From Sulfopaludibacter sp035606355 (GTDB lineage Bacteria; Acidobacteriota; Terriglobia; Bryobacterales; Bryobacteraceae), in NCBI GenBank assembly GCA_035606355.1, contig DATNFO010000055.1, forward strand, positions 1 to 64,000: a stretch of 64,000 nt of DNA, read 5' to 3'. This document shows, piece by piece, positions 54,552 to 63,334 of the stretch. Each line of letters starts with the position of its first letter. Within the stretch, counting starts at the first letter, position 1. The translations under genes and the position numbers were made by a program. Below the pieces are notes generated by a model that saw only the letters and a list, made by a program, of their open reading frames with translations, had not been told where the DNA came from and did no database searches.

Positions 54552-54679
54552 CCTACAGCGTCGAATAATACACGCTCCCCAAAACGATCTCATGATACTT
54601 AGTAACTGCGTTAGTGCAGGATCGATGCGACTAACTCGTAAAGCCGTCGCCGTGCGGGCGGAGCATGCGTGCCGGTCCT

Positions 54680-54705
54680 AGGCTCCGCCTTTTGGGGCGG
54701 AGCCT
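54680..54705 (-). terminator. Stable hairpin after the secreted-protein gene
   Basis: Perfect 10-bp stem AGGCTCCGCC / GGCGGAGCCT with a 6-nt loop, 21 bp beyond the stop of the minus-strand gene. No T-run follows on that strand, so termination is only a guess; the 175-bp gap holds nothing else. Confidence 0.35.
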
Positions 54706-54726
54706 GGGATCGGAAATTCTCCCCCT

Positions 54727-55239
54727 TTAGAGATTTCCGAGTTGCGTCAGGATGTTGTTGAGCAGAGCTGAGATCTGCGAGAGCGGACCCGTTCCGTTTA
54801 GCAGGTTCGCCACAGAGCAAAGCAGGTTGCCCAGCAGGTTTCCAGCTCCGGGCACGGCCGTAATGTCAAGAACGATTTGATTCGTCGAGACATTCAGCCC
54901 GAGCAGGGACAAGTCAATGGGGCCGATGACGAGGTGCAGTATCGGACACGAACTACTGGCATTCGTCACAGGAGCAGTGATAGCTGCAACCACGTTGCGA
55001 AGGACGGTTCCTGTGGCCACGTCAGTAACGGTGCCGACAAGCGTTCCGACAGCCGCCAGCTGGTTGTTCACCACGGCAAAGTGCTGTAAGTTGAAAGTGC
55101 CTGAAAACGATTGGCCTCCCCCCGTTGCGGAGACCGGAAAGGAAAGTGGAAGGGTTGGTGCGTTTGTTTGAGCCGTGGCCGGCGCCGGGACAGTTACTAA
55201 AAGGGCCAGCAATAGGCCCAAAGCGATTACGTACTTCAT
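54727..55239 (-). CDS. Secreted hypothetical protein
   Basis: 170 residues. Signal peptide MKYVIALGLLLALLVTVPAPATAQ; then a beta-rich domain (PVSATGGGQSFSGTFNLQHFAVVNNQLAAVG), two Cys that could form a disulfide (SSCPILHLVIGPIDLSLLG; LLCSVANLLNG), and a Leu/Asn-rich helical end (NNILTQLGNL). I recall similar hypothetical secreted proteins in soil bacteria but no function. ATG preceded by GGAGG. Confidence 0.75.
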   Translation of the reverse strand: MKYVIALGLLLALLVTVPAPATAQTNAPTLPLSFPVSATGGGQSFSGTFNLQHFAVVNNQLAAVGTLVGTVTDVATGTVLRNVVAAITAPVTNASSSCPILHLVIGPIDLSLLGLNVSTNQIVLDITAVPGAGNLLGNLLCSVANLLNGTGPLSQISALLNNILTQLGNL

Positions 55240-55501
55240 GGTATGAACCTCCGTTATTATTTATCGCCGCGCCTCGAATAAATGATTATTAAGTAAGGTG
55301 GGCCAGCGATATTCAAGAAGTAACATGGGAGCGGGGTAGCTCGATGTTGCCGTTTAAACAACCGGTTGCCGTGGTGGGAAACCGGCGTGACTAAGTGCGC
55401 GTCAAAGCGGCTGCACCGTATAACACGAATGCGGAGCGACCGAATACCTGCCGCGCTTGAGCGTGGCCTTAAGGTCGCCGGGACGCTCGCCGTCGACTTA
55501 C

Positions 55502-56044
55502 TCAGAGCGCGGCGAGGATCGGACGGGCCAGCGCCGTGCACTGGTCGGCGGTCTTCAGCCCGTTGACCTGGATCAAGTTACCCCCCGCAAGCACGTACAT
55601 CGTCCCGTCGTTGTCGAAGAAGGCCTTGTCACCCAAGCCGCGCACCGGTTGCGCATTCTTAGCGGCGTTGAGCAAGAAGTTGTAGGTCACCACGGCATTG
55701 TGCTCGAAGATTTTGATTTCAGCCTGAACGTTGTCGGCGTCGTTGGAGTAGTTGCAGCCGTATTCCTGAGGCTGCAAGTTCGTCATGGGATTCGCCGTCG
55801 TGAATGCCGCACCAGACAGCTTGGCAGCCGACGCGGCCGGCAGGACCGCGCATACGTCGATCGGCTTCCCGGATGCCGGCGTGGCCGAGGCCCCGCCGCT
55901 CGCTGTCGAAGACGCGGCGGGTTGAGGGGACGATCCGCTGGTGCCTGATGATGAGCCGCAGCCGACTAGCGCCGCGGCCGACAAACCGAGCGCCAGCACG
56001 CCCATAGTCAGCAAGCGAACATTGTTCAGGGTAAGTCGATCCAT
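55502..56044 (-). CDS. Lipoprotein with DUF3558-like domain
   Basis: 180 residues. A signal ends in the lipobox SAAALVGC, followed by a Ser/Gly/Ala/Pro linker (about 32-58). The domain has DVCAVLPAASAAKLSGAAF, EYGCNYSNDADN, RGLGDKAFFDNDGTMYVLAGGNLIQV and a last Cys (TADQCTALARPI). This pattern resembles DUF3558 lipoproteins, which I associate mainly with Actinobacteria, so lateral transfer is possible. Function unknown. The 262-bp gap to the upstream minus gene shows no feature. Confidence 0.75.
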   Translation of the reverse strand: MDRLTLNNVRLLTMGVLALGLSAAALVGCGSSSGTSGSSPQPAASSTASGGASATPASGKPIDVCAVLPAASAAKLSGAAFTTANPMTNLQPQEYGCNYSNDADNVQAEIKIFEHNAVVTYNFLLNAAKNAQPVRGLGDKAFFDNDGTMYVLAGGNLIQVNGLKTADQCTALARPILAAL

Positions 56045-56486
56045 TACGCGCCTTCCTCGGGGACAATAATATCACTCATATAACGCCATCCCGCGCGGAA
56101 CTGCCGGCAAGTGCGCCTTTCGCGATGAGCAGCAGTCCAGCAGAGATGGTGGCCCGGAGACTTATTGCTTACGCCAAGGAGAATATTGCGCGTAGGAACA
56201 CCTCTTACAAACCGCGCACTTCCCTCAAAGTGAAGCCGGTTACGGAGCAGGCCGGACAACGTTGGCTGCCTGTCAGTTGAGGGTTGCCATTCTTTCACGC
56301 AGTCCACAATGAAAGGCGGAGATTACTCAGAGACACAATCCCTCCCCGCCAATTTGCGGATCGATCCTGCCTCCGATCCCTCTCCCGCCACGGACCTGAC
56401 ACGGCTCGTGCAACTGCGATGAGGCCACTGCAAGTCAAATCCGCGCACTTCACAGCAAATTTCAGAACGATCGAGGAGTTTTCAGC
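56045..56486. other. Gap without a recognisable gene
   Basis: Two short plus-strand frames are open from ATG (56125-56280, 51 codons; 56309-56422, 37 codons), but neither has a recognisable motif or a convincing ribosome site. They may be remnants upstream of the decayed hydrogenase genes. Confidence 0.3.
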
Positions 56487-57478
56487 ATGTCGACGCTACC
56501 TGTCTCGCGCTGGACGGATCGTCCTCCGGATGTCAAGGAACTTGCACATTTTGTGGATTACCGCCGGCTTAAGTTGCGATGGGGACAGCGTCTCCGTAAC
56601 GGCCGCCGAGCAACCCAGTATAGAGGAAGTCCTGATCGGCGCCGTTCCGGGTCTCCCCAAAGTCCATTTACATAATCCCGTCCTGGCTGCCGAGGTCGGC
56701 GACGAGTCCATGCAGCACTTCTACAAGGCCGAAAAGGGTCAGCTTGACCCGTATGTCCTGGTGGTGGAGGGCTCCATTCCCAACGAGCGCATCAAGAAGG
56801 AAGGTTATTGGGCGGCATTCGGAACGAACGAGGAAACCGGGCAGCCGATCACAACCTGCGAGTGGATCACGCTATGGCCGGCAATCCGACCGGATGCATG
56901 GGTCTTTCCGATTATCTCGGCAGAGAGTTCCGGTCGGCCGGCTGACTGCCGATCGTCAACATCCCGGGATGCCCCGTTCAGCCCGACAACTTCACCGAGA
57001 CGCTCCTTTACCTGCTCTATCAAGCGGCGGGGCTGACGCCAATCATCCCGCTCGATGAGCAACTGCGGCCGACGTGGCTATTCGGAAAACCGTTCACGAA
57101 GGCTGCGACCGCGCCGGATATTACGAGCAGGGCGACTTCGCGCACGAGTACGGCTCGCCCAAGTGCCTGGTGAAAATCGGATGCTGGGGACCCGTCGTCA
57201 ATTGCAATGTCACCAAACGCGGCTGGATGCGCTGTATCGGCGGCTGCCCCAATGTGGGCGGCATTTGCATCGCCTGCACGATGCCCGGCTTTCCCGATAA
57301 ATTCATGCCGTTCATGGATGAGCCGCCAGGCGCTCATCTATCAGCGGGCGGCATCGGCGGATACGGCAAAGTGATCCGGACATTGCGCGCCGTCACCAAC
57401 AACACGGCCAACAAGGAGCCGAAGTGGCGGCACACCGGCCGTCAATTGAGCACCGGCTATCAACCCAAGACGTACTGA
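56487..57478 (+). pseudogene. [NiFe]-hydrogenase small subunit, multiply broken (group 1h-like)
   Basis: Pieces of one protein lie in successive frames: PPDVKELAHF, then ILWITAGLSCDGDSVSVTAA to EGYWAAFG and TCEWI. Next AMAGNPTGCMGLSDYLG, an in-frame TGA (56943), LPIVNIPGCPVQPDNFTETLLYLLYQ and LRPTWLFG, and finally TVHEGCDRAGYYEQGDFAHEYG to the normal end KWRHTGRQLSTGY. Frameshifts lie near 56551, 56868 and 57088. At 56868 about 20 residues including the GTCATYGG cluster ligand of intact relatives are absent. It cannot give a working iron-sulfur subunit. The sequence matches the high-affinity hydrogenases of Actinobacteria and Acidobacteria that scavenge trace H2. Confidence 0.88.
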
Positions 57479-57493
57479 TGGAGGAGCAGAATC

Positions 57494-58892
57494 ATGGCGA
57501 CAACTAGGCAGCCCACTGTCGGCCGGCAAGACACACGCACCAATTGATGGAGGTGCATTGGGATCCCATCACGCGCATCGTCGGAAACCTGGGGTCTTCA
57601 CAAAAATCGACTTCGCGAATCGTCAGGTCGCAGAGTACTACAGTACGTCCTCCGTCTTCCGCGGTTATAGCGTTTTCATGCAGGGCAAAGACCCTCGCGA
57701 CGCTCCATTCATTACCAGCCGCATCTGCGGCATCTGCGGCGACAATCACGCCACCTGCGCTGTGTACGGGCAGAATATGGCGTTTGGGATAGCCACTCCG
57801 GAGCTCGGCGATTGGATCATCAATCTCGGTGAAGCGGCCGAGTACATGTTCGATCACAACCTGTTCCAGGACAACCTGGTCGGCGTCGATTACTGCGAGC
57901 AGATGGTGAAGCAGACGAATCCCGGTGTGTGGAGCAAAGCCGAAAACACACTCGCGCCGAATTCGAATGCGCACGGCTACCGCACAATCGGCGACATCGT
58001 GTGGGCGCTCAACCCCTTTACCGGCGAATATTATCGCGAAGCGCTGCAGATGAGCCGCCTCACGCGCGAAATGTTTTGCCTGATGGAAGGCCGCCACGTC
58101 CACCCGTCTACCCTGTATGCCGGCGGTACCGGGACGGTGCCCAGGATGCAGCTATTCACCGATTACCTGGTGCGTCTCACCAAGTACGCAGAGTACATGA
58201 AGAAGGCGGTTCCCCTTCACGACGATCTGTTCAACTTCTTTTATGAAGCCCTGCCCGGGTACGAACAGGTTGGCCGCCGCCGCGTCCTCATGGGCTGTTG
58301 GGGGTCCTGGAACGACCCTATGAAGTGCGACTGCACATGAGCGACTAAGGCCGCGCCATGTATGTCACGCCGAGCGTGATCGTGGACGGCAAGGTGGTCA
58401 CCAACGATCTGGTGCAGATCAACCTGGGCATGCGGATCCTGCTCGGCAGCTCCTATTAGGAAGACGGGAAAACGGGAACACCTTCGTGAAAACGGACCCG
58501 CTCGGCAATCCCATCGATCAGCGGCATCCATGGAACCAGACCACCACGCCGAGGCCGCAGAAGCGAAACTTCGACAGCAAGTACACCTGGGTGATGTCGC
58601 CACGCGGCACAAATAAGGACACCGGCGAACATTTGGCGCTGGATACGGGCGGCGGAGCGATCGTCCGCCTCTGGTCGACCGCGCTCAACGGACTCGTCGA
58701 CATCGGCTACATCAAGGCTACCGGACAGAGCGTCAAGATCCACCTGCCGAAGACGATGATGGCGCCCGAGAAGGAGTTCGAATGGAAAATTCCGCAGTGG
58801 AGCAATGCGATCGAACGAAACCGCGCTCGCACGTACTTCCAGGCGTACGCGGCGGCTGCTGCGCATTACTTCATTGAGCGGGCGCTACCGAC
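57494..58892 (+). pseudogene. [NiFe]-hydrogenase large subunit, broken and C-terminally truncated
   Basis: MEVHWDPITRIVGNLG is in one frame, then VFTKIDFANRQ through the N-terminal nickel motif SRICGICGDNHATC and GRHVHPSTLYAGGTG to VLMGCWGSWND in another. Then come a stop (58338), MYVTPSVIVDGK to ILLGSSY, another stop (58457) and a shifted frame DPLGNPIDQRHPWNQ to RNRARTYFQAYAAAAAHYFIERAL. Homology stops near 58892, so the C-terminal nickel ligands (DPCxxC) are gone. At least four frame or stop lesions. The N-terminal ATG at 57494 runs into TGA at 57545. Follows the small-subunit remnant in normal operon order. Confidence 0.88.
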
Positions 58893-58912
58893 CGGTCCAC
58901 CACCCGGACGCC

Positions 58913-59066
58913 GATTTCCGCGATCGATCGAATCGCGGCCTCATTGAAGCATGGTTCCTCCGGAGCGCGGGGTCACCAGCCTGCACATTTCGGCGATCGA
59001 TCGATCGCGGAAATCCTACTGCTTTTGGCACCCCTCGGAGACGATGTATCGCTTCAATGAGGCCGC
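58913..59066. repeat. Two interlocked inverted repeats at the hydrogenase truncation point
   Basis: GATTTCCGCGATCGATCG (58913-58930) is repeated inverted at 58998-59015. GCGGCCTCATTGAAGC (58935-58950) is repeated inverted at 59051-59066. The order is a, b, a-inverted, b-inverted, so the two pairings interlock rather than nest. It lies between the broken hydrogenase gene and the ArsR operon. Confidence 0.75.
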
Positions 59067-59083
59067 AAGCGGGCCGCTATGAT

Positions 59084-59443
59084 ATGCTTAACCACTTGGT
59101 TAACGATTCCGCAGAGACCTCCGCCGTCTTCGCCGCCCTGGCCGATGCCACGCGCCGCCGCATCCTTCTCTCTTTGGCCACCGACGACGAGCGCCCCGTA
59201 ACCGAGCTGGCCAAGCCTTTCAGCATCTCCTCGCCCGCCATTTCGCGCCACCTGCGAATACTCGAACGCGCCCGCCTGATCCACAGACGCCAGGAAGGCA
59301 GAAACCACCTCATCCGGCCCAATCAGTCGGGACTTGTTCTCGCCCGCCAATGGCTCGTGCAATGCGAAGCCGGGTGGAATCACAGCTTTGACGCGCTTGA
59401 CAGGCTTCTCGGAAATCAGCACAGAAAGGAAACCAAGGCATGA
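59084..59443 (+). CDS. ArsR-family winged-helix transcription regulator
   Basis: 119 residues. AVFAALADATRRRILLSLA near residue 14, then the recognition region VTELAKPFSISSPAISRHLRILERARLI (about 44-71) and the wing RRQEGRNHLI. The subtype lacks metal-binding Cys and is commonly paired with an SRPBCC/AHSA1 protein, as here (ATGA overlap). It probably represses its own four-gene operon, perhaps via the palindrome at its start. The frame is open upstream, but ATG 59084 begins the conserved part. Confidence 0.9.
   Translation: MLNHLVNDSAETSAVFAALADATRRRILLSLATDDERPVTELAKPFSISSPAISRHLRILERARLIHRRQEGRNHLIRPNQSGLVLARQWLVQCEAGWNHSFDALDRLLGNQHRKETKA
59088..59103. promoter_or_regulatory. Palindrome over the ArsR-type gene start, possible autoregulatory operator
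   Basis: TTAACCACTTGGTTAA is a perfect 7-bp inverted repeat with a 2-bp centre beginning 2 bp after the ATG of the ArsR-family gene. Size and symmetry fit a winged-helix dimer site. Confidence 0.45.
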
Positions 59444-59877
59444 ACCAAGCAGGACAATTGCGGATCGTTCGGGAATTCGCCGCTCCGCGTCCGGAGGTCT
59501 TTTCCTGGTGGGCCGCACCGGAAAAGCTGTCCCAATGGTCCGGCTGCAAAGAAGCCACAACCTGCCGCGTGGAAATGGACTTCCGCGTAGGCGGATCATT
59601 CACGCAGCGGATGCAGCTGCAAGGACTCGGCGAATTCGTTATAACCGGACGTTACGAGGAGATCGTCGTGCCCGAGCGCATCGTCTACGTCGCGGACCTT
59701 AGCTTTGCAACATCACGAGTCGCGGTCGAGTTTACTGAGACGGTCACGGGCACCCGTGTGACGGTCTCGCAGGAAGGTCTCGATCACCCGGTCGTCTTCG
59801 ACAACGTCTCACGCGGGACCGCGGACTCTTTCGCGAAACTGGAAACGTTGTTGACGCCATGCAAGGAGCTCGCATGA
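59440..59877 (+). CDS. SRPBCC (AHSA1-like) domain protein
   Basis: 145 residues of the START/Bet v1-like ligand-binding fold. LRIVREFAAPRPEVFSWWAAPEKLSQWSG at the start, FRVGGSFTQRM near 51, ITGRYEEIVVPERIVYVAD near 65 and VTVSQEGLDH near 105 are typical for the AHSA1 group. It likely binds a hydrophobic small molecule. Overlaps both neighbours by 4 bp. Confidence 0.9.
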   Translation: MNQAGQLRIVREFAAPRPEVFSWWAAPEKLSQWSGCKEATTCRVEMDFRVGGSFTQRMQLQGLGEFVITGRYEEIVVPERIVYVADLSFATSRVAVEFTETVTGTRVTVSQEGLDHPVVFDNVSRGTADSFAKLETLLTPCKELA

Positions 59878-60284
59878 ACTACACGAGGATCCTTCTCGCA
59901 GCGGTGGGCGCGACGATCGCGTATTTCGCGTTCGGCGGACTCACCTTCGTGCTGTTGCCGGGCATGAAAAATGAATTTTCCAAATACCCGAACTTATACC
60001 GGTCCCGGGAGAGCATGAACGCTGCTATGCCCATCGGCATGGCCGGCATATTCTTCGGGATCCTGGTGGTGAGTTATCTCTATGCCACGACGGTGAACAG
60101 CGGCGGTGGTCTGATGGCGGGCCTGAAGTTCGGCGTCCTCATCGGAGTATTTGTGGTGTGCGCGTCCGTCCTCCACAATCACATGAACCTCAACATCGGT
60201 TGGACGATGACGCTCATGCAGTCGGTAGCCTACCTGGCGGAGTGGATTGTCGTAGGGTTGGCCATCGGAGCCATCTATAAATGA
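59874..60284 (+). CDS. Four-helix membrane protein of the ArsR operon
   Basis: 136 residues with four hydrophobic stretches (about 5-28, 50-68, 78-98, 108-134) and ending WIVVGLAIGAIYK. No family name recognised. ATG 59874 overlaps the SRPBCC stop, and its own stop overlaps the next gene, both ATGA, so it is part of the same translational unit. Confidence 0.8.
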   Translation: MNYTRILLAAVGATIAYFAFGGLTFVLLPGMKNEFSKYPNLYRSRESMNAAMPIGMAGIFFGILVVSYLYATTVNSGGGLMAGLKFGVLIGVFVVCASVLHNHMNLNIGWTMTLMQSVAYLAEWIVVGLAIGAIYK

Positions 60285-60622
60285 AATCCAAATACACCGG
60301 CCCTCCGGAGAAATTTGCCCTATATGAGAAACTCATCGCCGGCATTTCCGCGGTCGAACTGAAAGGGGCTGCCAATCCCTACACTTCGATCAATGGCCAC
60401 ATGACCAGTCGTCTCGATCCTTCCGGCAAGCTGGCGCTCCGCTTGCCTCCCGATGAGCGCGAGAAATTCTTGAGTAAGTACGATGCCAAACTCTTCGAGT
60501 CCTACGGCATCGTACAAAAGGAATACATCGAGGTCCCCGACGCGCTCCTGAGGAAAACTGCCGAACTCAAGCGCTACTTCGAAATCAGCGTCAAGTACGT
60601 CCAGACACTCAAGCCGAAGTAA
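60281..60622 (+). CDS. TfoX N-terminal-domain-like protein
   Basis: 113 residues. The pattern INGHMTSRLDPSGKLALRLPPDEREKFL, then YGIVQKEYIEVPDALL and a final helix with YFEISVKYVQTLKPK, resembles small stand-alone TfoX_N proteins. These often sit beside ArsR/SRPBCC genes. Role unknown; no DNA-binding motif seen. Last gene of the operon. Confidence 0.7.
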   Translation: MKSKYTGPPEKFALYEKLIAGISAVELKGAANPYTSINGHMTSRLDPSGKLALRLPPDEREKFLSKYDAKLFESYGIVQKEYIEVPDALLRKTAELKRYFEISVKYVQTLKPK

Positions 60623-60717
60623 CCACCGCTGGCGCGCCGACCGCCGTTCCCAGGTGATCATTCCGCCCCGTGGCCCGATCGGGGAGATAGCCCGCCATCA
60701 ACCGCTCCGACGTCGAG

Positions 60718-60990
60718 TCATACGTGGCTGTCCTTGGTTTTGGCTTGAATGACATCGCGGTACAACTCCAAGTGCCGGATCAACGGATCGATCTGGCGCA
60801 GGCTCAGCGGCGCCGGCACCTGCGCTCCAGATAGCGGCGCACGAAACGGTACTGCCCGGTGCCCATCTCTAGCGCCATCGCGCAAGCATCCTCCACCGTG
60901 GCGTTACCGTACTTCTTGACCAGCGACAGAATCCCCAGGATGTGACGCACAGCGGTTTCCCCCTTGGTTTGGTGCAGGCCTCGGCACAAG
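60718..60990 (-). pseudogene. IS21-family transposase (IstA) C-terminal remnant
   Basis: Minus-strand frames give TKGETAVRHILGILSLVKKYG, VEDACAMALEMG and YRFVRRYLER, then, after a frameshift near 60810, PAPLSLRQIDPLIRHLELYRDVIQ to a TGA at 60718. This matches the C-terminal end of IstA-type transposases as I remember them. The N-terminal catalytic part and istB are absent. The remaining DNA up to 61220 has open minus frames but nothing I can name. Confidence 0.6.
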
Positions 60991-61220
60991 ATGCCAAGTG
61001 TTGATGTCCTGCCGTTCCATCCTTGAGTCCACCAAGAGCAAAAAGCAGGTCATATCGCTCGGCCCGGTCGTATTTCGCCACCGCGCAGTTACCAGAATAC
61101 GTCTACCTTGCTTGAGAGCGTGAGAAACAACGGCGAACTCGCGCACATCAAGTGGGTTTCCGGTGGCTAACCAGCGCACACCGCGGTTCGTCAAACCGCT
61201 GAAAACGGAAGCAGACGCGC

Positions 61221-61880
61221 ATGAAAATCACGCGACTTGCCATCTTCGTCGCGGCGTGTGCCTTCGCGCAGACACGGCTTTCTTTCGAGGCCGCATCCAT
61301 CAAGCCTCATCCCGGCATAATCCAGTTTTCGCAAGACCCCCACGTCGAGGGCCGTCGCGTAGTGGGTACGGCGAGCACGCTGCTCGATTTCATCACGGTC
61401 GCCTACCAAATCCGCTACGACCAGATCGCTGGCGCACCCAAATGGGCCGACACGGAGCACTACGACTTTCAAGCCACCGCAGGGCCGGGCGGTAAGCCGC
61501 TATCCGCCGCCGAATTCCATGCCATGCTCCAGGCGCTCTTCGCTGATCGCTTCCAGCTAGAAGTGCATCGTGAAACCATAGAACTGTCCGTTTATGCAAT
61601 GGTGGTCGCGAAGGGCGGTCCCAAACTGACCACCGTTCCAGCGACGGAACAAGGCGGCTGCAGCGTCACCGCGGGAGAGCACGGCAACCACATGGAGTGC
61701 GCCAAGGCGACGCTGGATCGCTTGGCAAGGCAACTGACCTACACCGCCGGGCATCCCATTGAAGACCGAACCGGCCTGAAGGGCTTCTACAAGTTAACCC
61801 TGGACTGGTGGCCCGCCAATCGCGAGATGCCCGCCGACCTGAACGTCCCGGACATGTTCCACGCCGTCCAGGATCAGCTA
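61221..61880 (+). pseudogene. TIGR03435-family gene disrupted by an insertion sequence
   Basis: Starts MKITRLAIFVAACAFAQT (signal peptide) and follows the family: LSFEAASIKPHPG, GAPKWADTEHYDFQATAG near 73, LQALFADRFQLEVHRET near 97 and GLKGFYKLTLDWWP near 185. It proceeds to MFHAVQDQL, where normal members continue GL(K/R)LE plus a conserved end. Here the reading frame runs into the IS630-type element at the TA of 61879-61880. The DNA after the element does not restore a recognisable C-terminus, so the gene had further damage or the match ends there. Confidence 0.78.
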
Positions 61881-63024
61881 GTGTCGTGTCTCAGAAATGT
61901 CTTTACCCTTAGACTGAAAGGGCGCATCCTGTTTGAGGAATGCCATTCGCGTCGGCTTCGGCCCTTGATGTCAGCGACGCGGACCGGCGGGAACTGTCGG
62001 TGTTAAGCAGTGCTCGCGCGGCTCCCCAGGGGATCGCAATGCGCGCCCGTATTGTCCTTGGCGCCGCCGATGGGGTGGCCAACAAGGTTCTGGCTCGGCA
62101 ACTCTCAACCAGTCTCCCTACCGTATTGCTCTGGAGGCGACGATTCATGGAGGAGGGTCTGATCGGGATACTCGATGATCGACCGAGATCCGGTCGGCCC
62201 AAGCAGATCTCGCCTGATCAAGAGGCTGCGCTGATTGAAAAGACGTTGCATACCAGACCGAAAAACGCAACGCATTGGAGCGTGCGGCTGATGGCGCGGG
62301 AATCGGGATTGAGCCGCGCGACAGTCCGGCGGATCTGGAGTAACCACCATCTCCAACCACACCGTGTAGAATCAATTAAATTCAGCACGGACCCGGCGTT
62401 TGTCGCCAAAGTCCGCGACATCGTGGGCCTATATCTGAACCCTCCGGACAAGGCGATTGTGCTGAGTGTAGACGAGAAGAGCCAAATTCAGGCACTGGAT
62501 CGCACTCAGCCCATCCTTCCCCTTCGGCCAGGACTGCCCGAGCGACAAACTCACGACTACGAAAGGCACGGCACGACCACGCTATTTGCCGCGCTGGATG
62601 TGGCGCTCGGCAAGGTCATCGGCCAGTGCCAGCCGCGCCATCGTCATCAGGAATTTCTACGTTTTCTCGAAAAGATCGATGCCGCTACACCGGCCAACAC
62701 GCCGATCCATCTGATCCTGGACAACTACGAAACCCACAAACATCCAGAAGTGAAATTATGGTTCGAAAAGCATCCCCGGTACCACATGCACTTCACCCCG
62801 ACCAGTGCCTCCTGGCTAAATCAGGTCGAACTCTGGTTCGCCGAAATCACGCGAACGCGAATCCGACGAGGAACATTCCGGTCCGTCAGAGACCTCGAGA
62901 AGGCAATGCGCGAGTATATCCGCGCCAACAACAAAGCTCCGAAGCCATTCCAATGGGTCGCCAGTGCCAACAAAATTATCGCGAAGGTCCGCAAGTATAT
63001 AAACGAACTTTAGAGACAGGAGAC
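61881..63024 (+). mobile_element. IS630-type insertion sequence
   Basis: About 1,144 bp. Ends are imperfect inverted repeats: left GTGTCGTGTCTCAGAAA, right end read inwards GTCTCCTGTCTCTAAAG. The element is flanked by TA on both sides (61879-61880 and 63025-63026), the target duplication typical of IS630/Tc1-mariner elements. It carries one intact transposase gene. Confidence 0.85.
61940..63013 (+). CDS. IS630-family DDE transposase
   Basis: 357 residues, intact. N-terminal helix-turn-helix region (GVANKVLARQLSTSLPTVLLWRRRF, about 35-60) and a linker HTH (WSVRLMARESGLSRATVRRIW). The DDE catalytic residues: Asp in IVLSVDEKSQIQAL near 177, Asp in PIHLILDNYETHKH near 255, Glu in SASWLNQVELWFAEI near 293. 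Length normal for the family, so the element may be active. The start codon lies 59 bp inside the left end. Confidence 0.95.
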   Translation: MPFASASALDVSDADRRELSVLSSARAAPQGIAMRARIVLGAADGVANKVLARQLSTSLPTVLLWRRRFMEEGLIGILDDRPRSGRPKQISPDQEAALIEKTLHTRPKNATHWSVRLMARESGLSRATVRRIWSNHHLQPHRVESIKFSTDPAFVAKVRDIVGLYLNPPDKAIVLSVDEKSQIQALDRTQPILPLRPGLPERQTHDYERHGTTTLFAALDVALGKVIGQCQPRHRHQEFLRFLEKIDAATPANTPIHLILDNYETHKHPEVKLWFEKHPRYHMHFTPTSASWLNQVELWFAEITRTRIRRGTFRSVRDLEKAMREYIRANNKAPKPFQWVASANKIIAKVRKYINEL

Positions 63025-63334
63025 TAGTGAGGCAACGGAACCGAAAGGCCGGCAACGGATAGGCCGCACCCAAACCACCGCGCCACATCTCGACTCTACG
63101 CTGAGAGAAAGCGAATGCCCGAATATTGGCCGCGCGATATTCGACGCGCCGGCTGTTAACTGAGGAGACACCCAGTTCCAAAGAGGAACGTGTGGCTCGG
63201 TGGGTGACACTCGAATCCATGATTGACTGCAGCGGGCGTTAACTGAAACTGCGATCGCGTTCCAGTCTACATGCCACCCCAAGCGTTCACACGATTCGGT
63301 TTGCCTCATCACGGGTTTTGACAAGTTCTGATCT

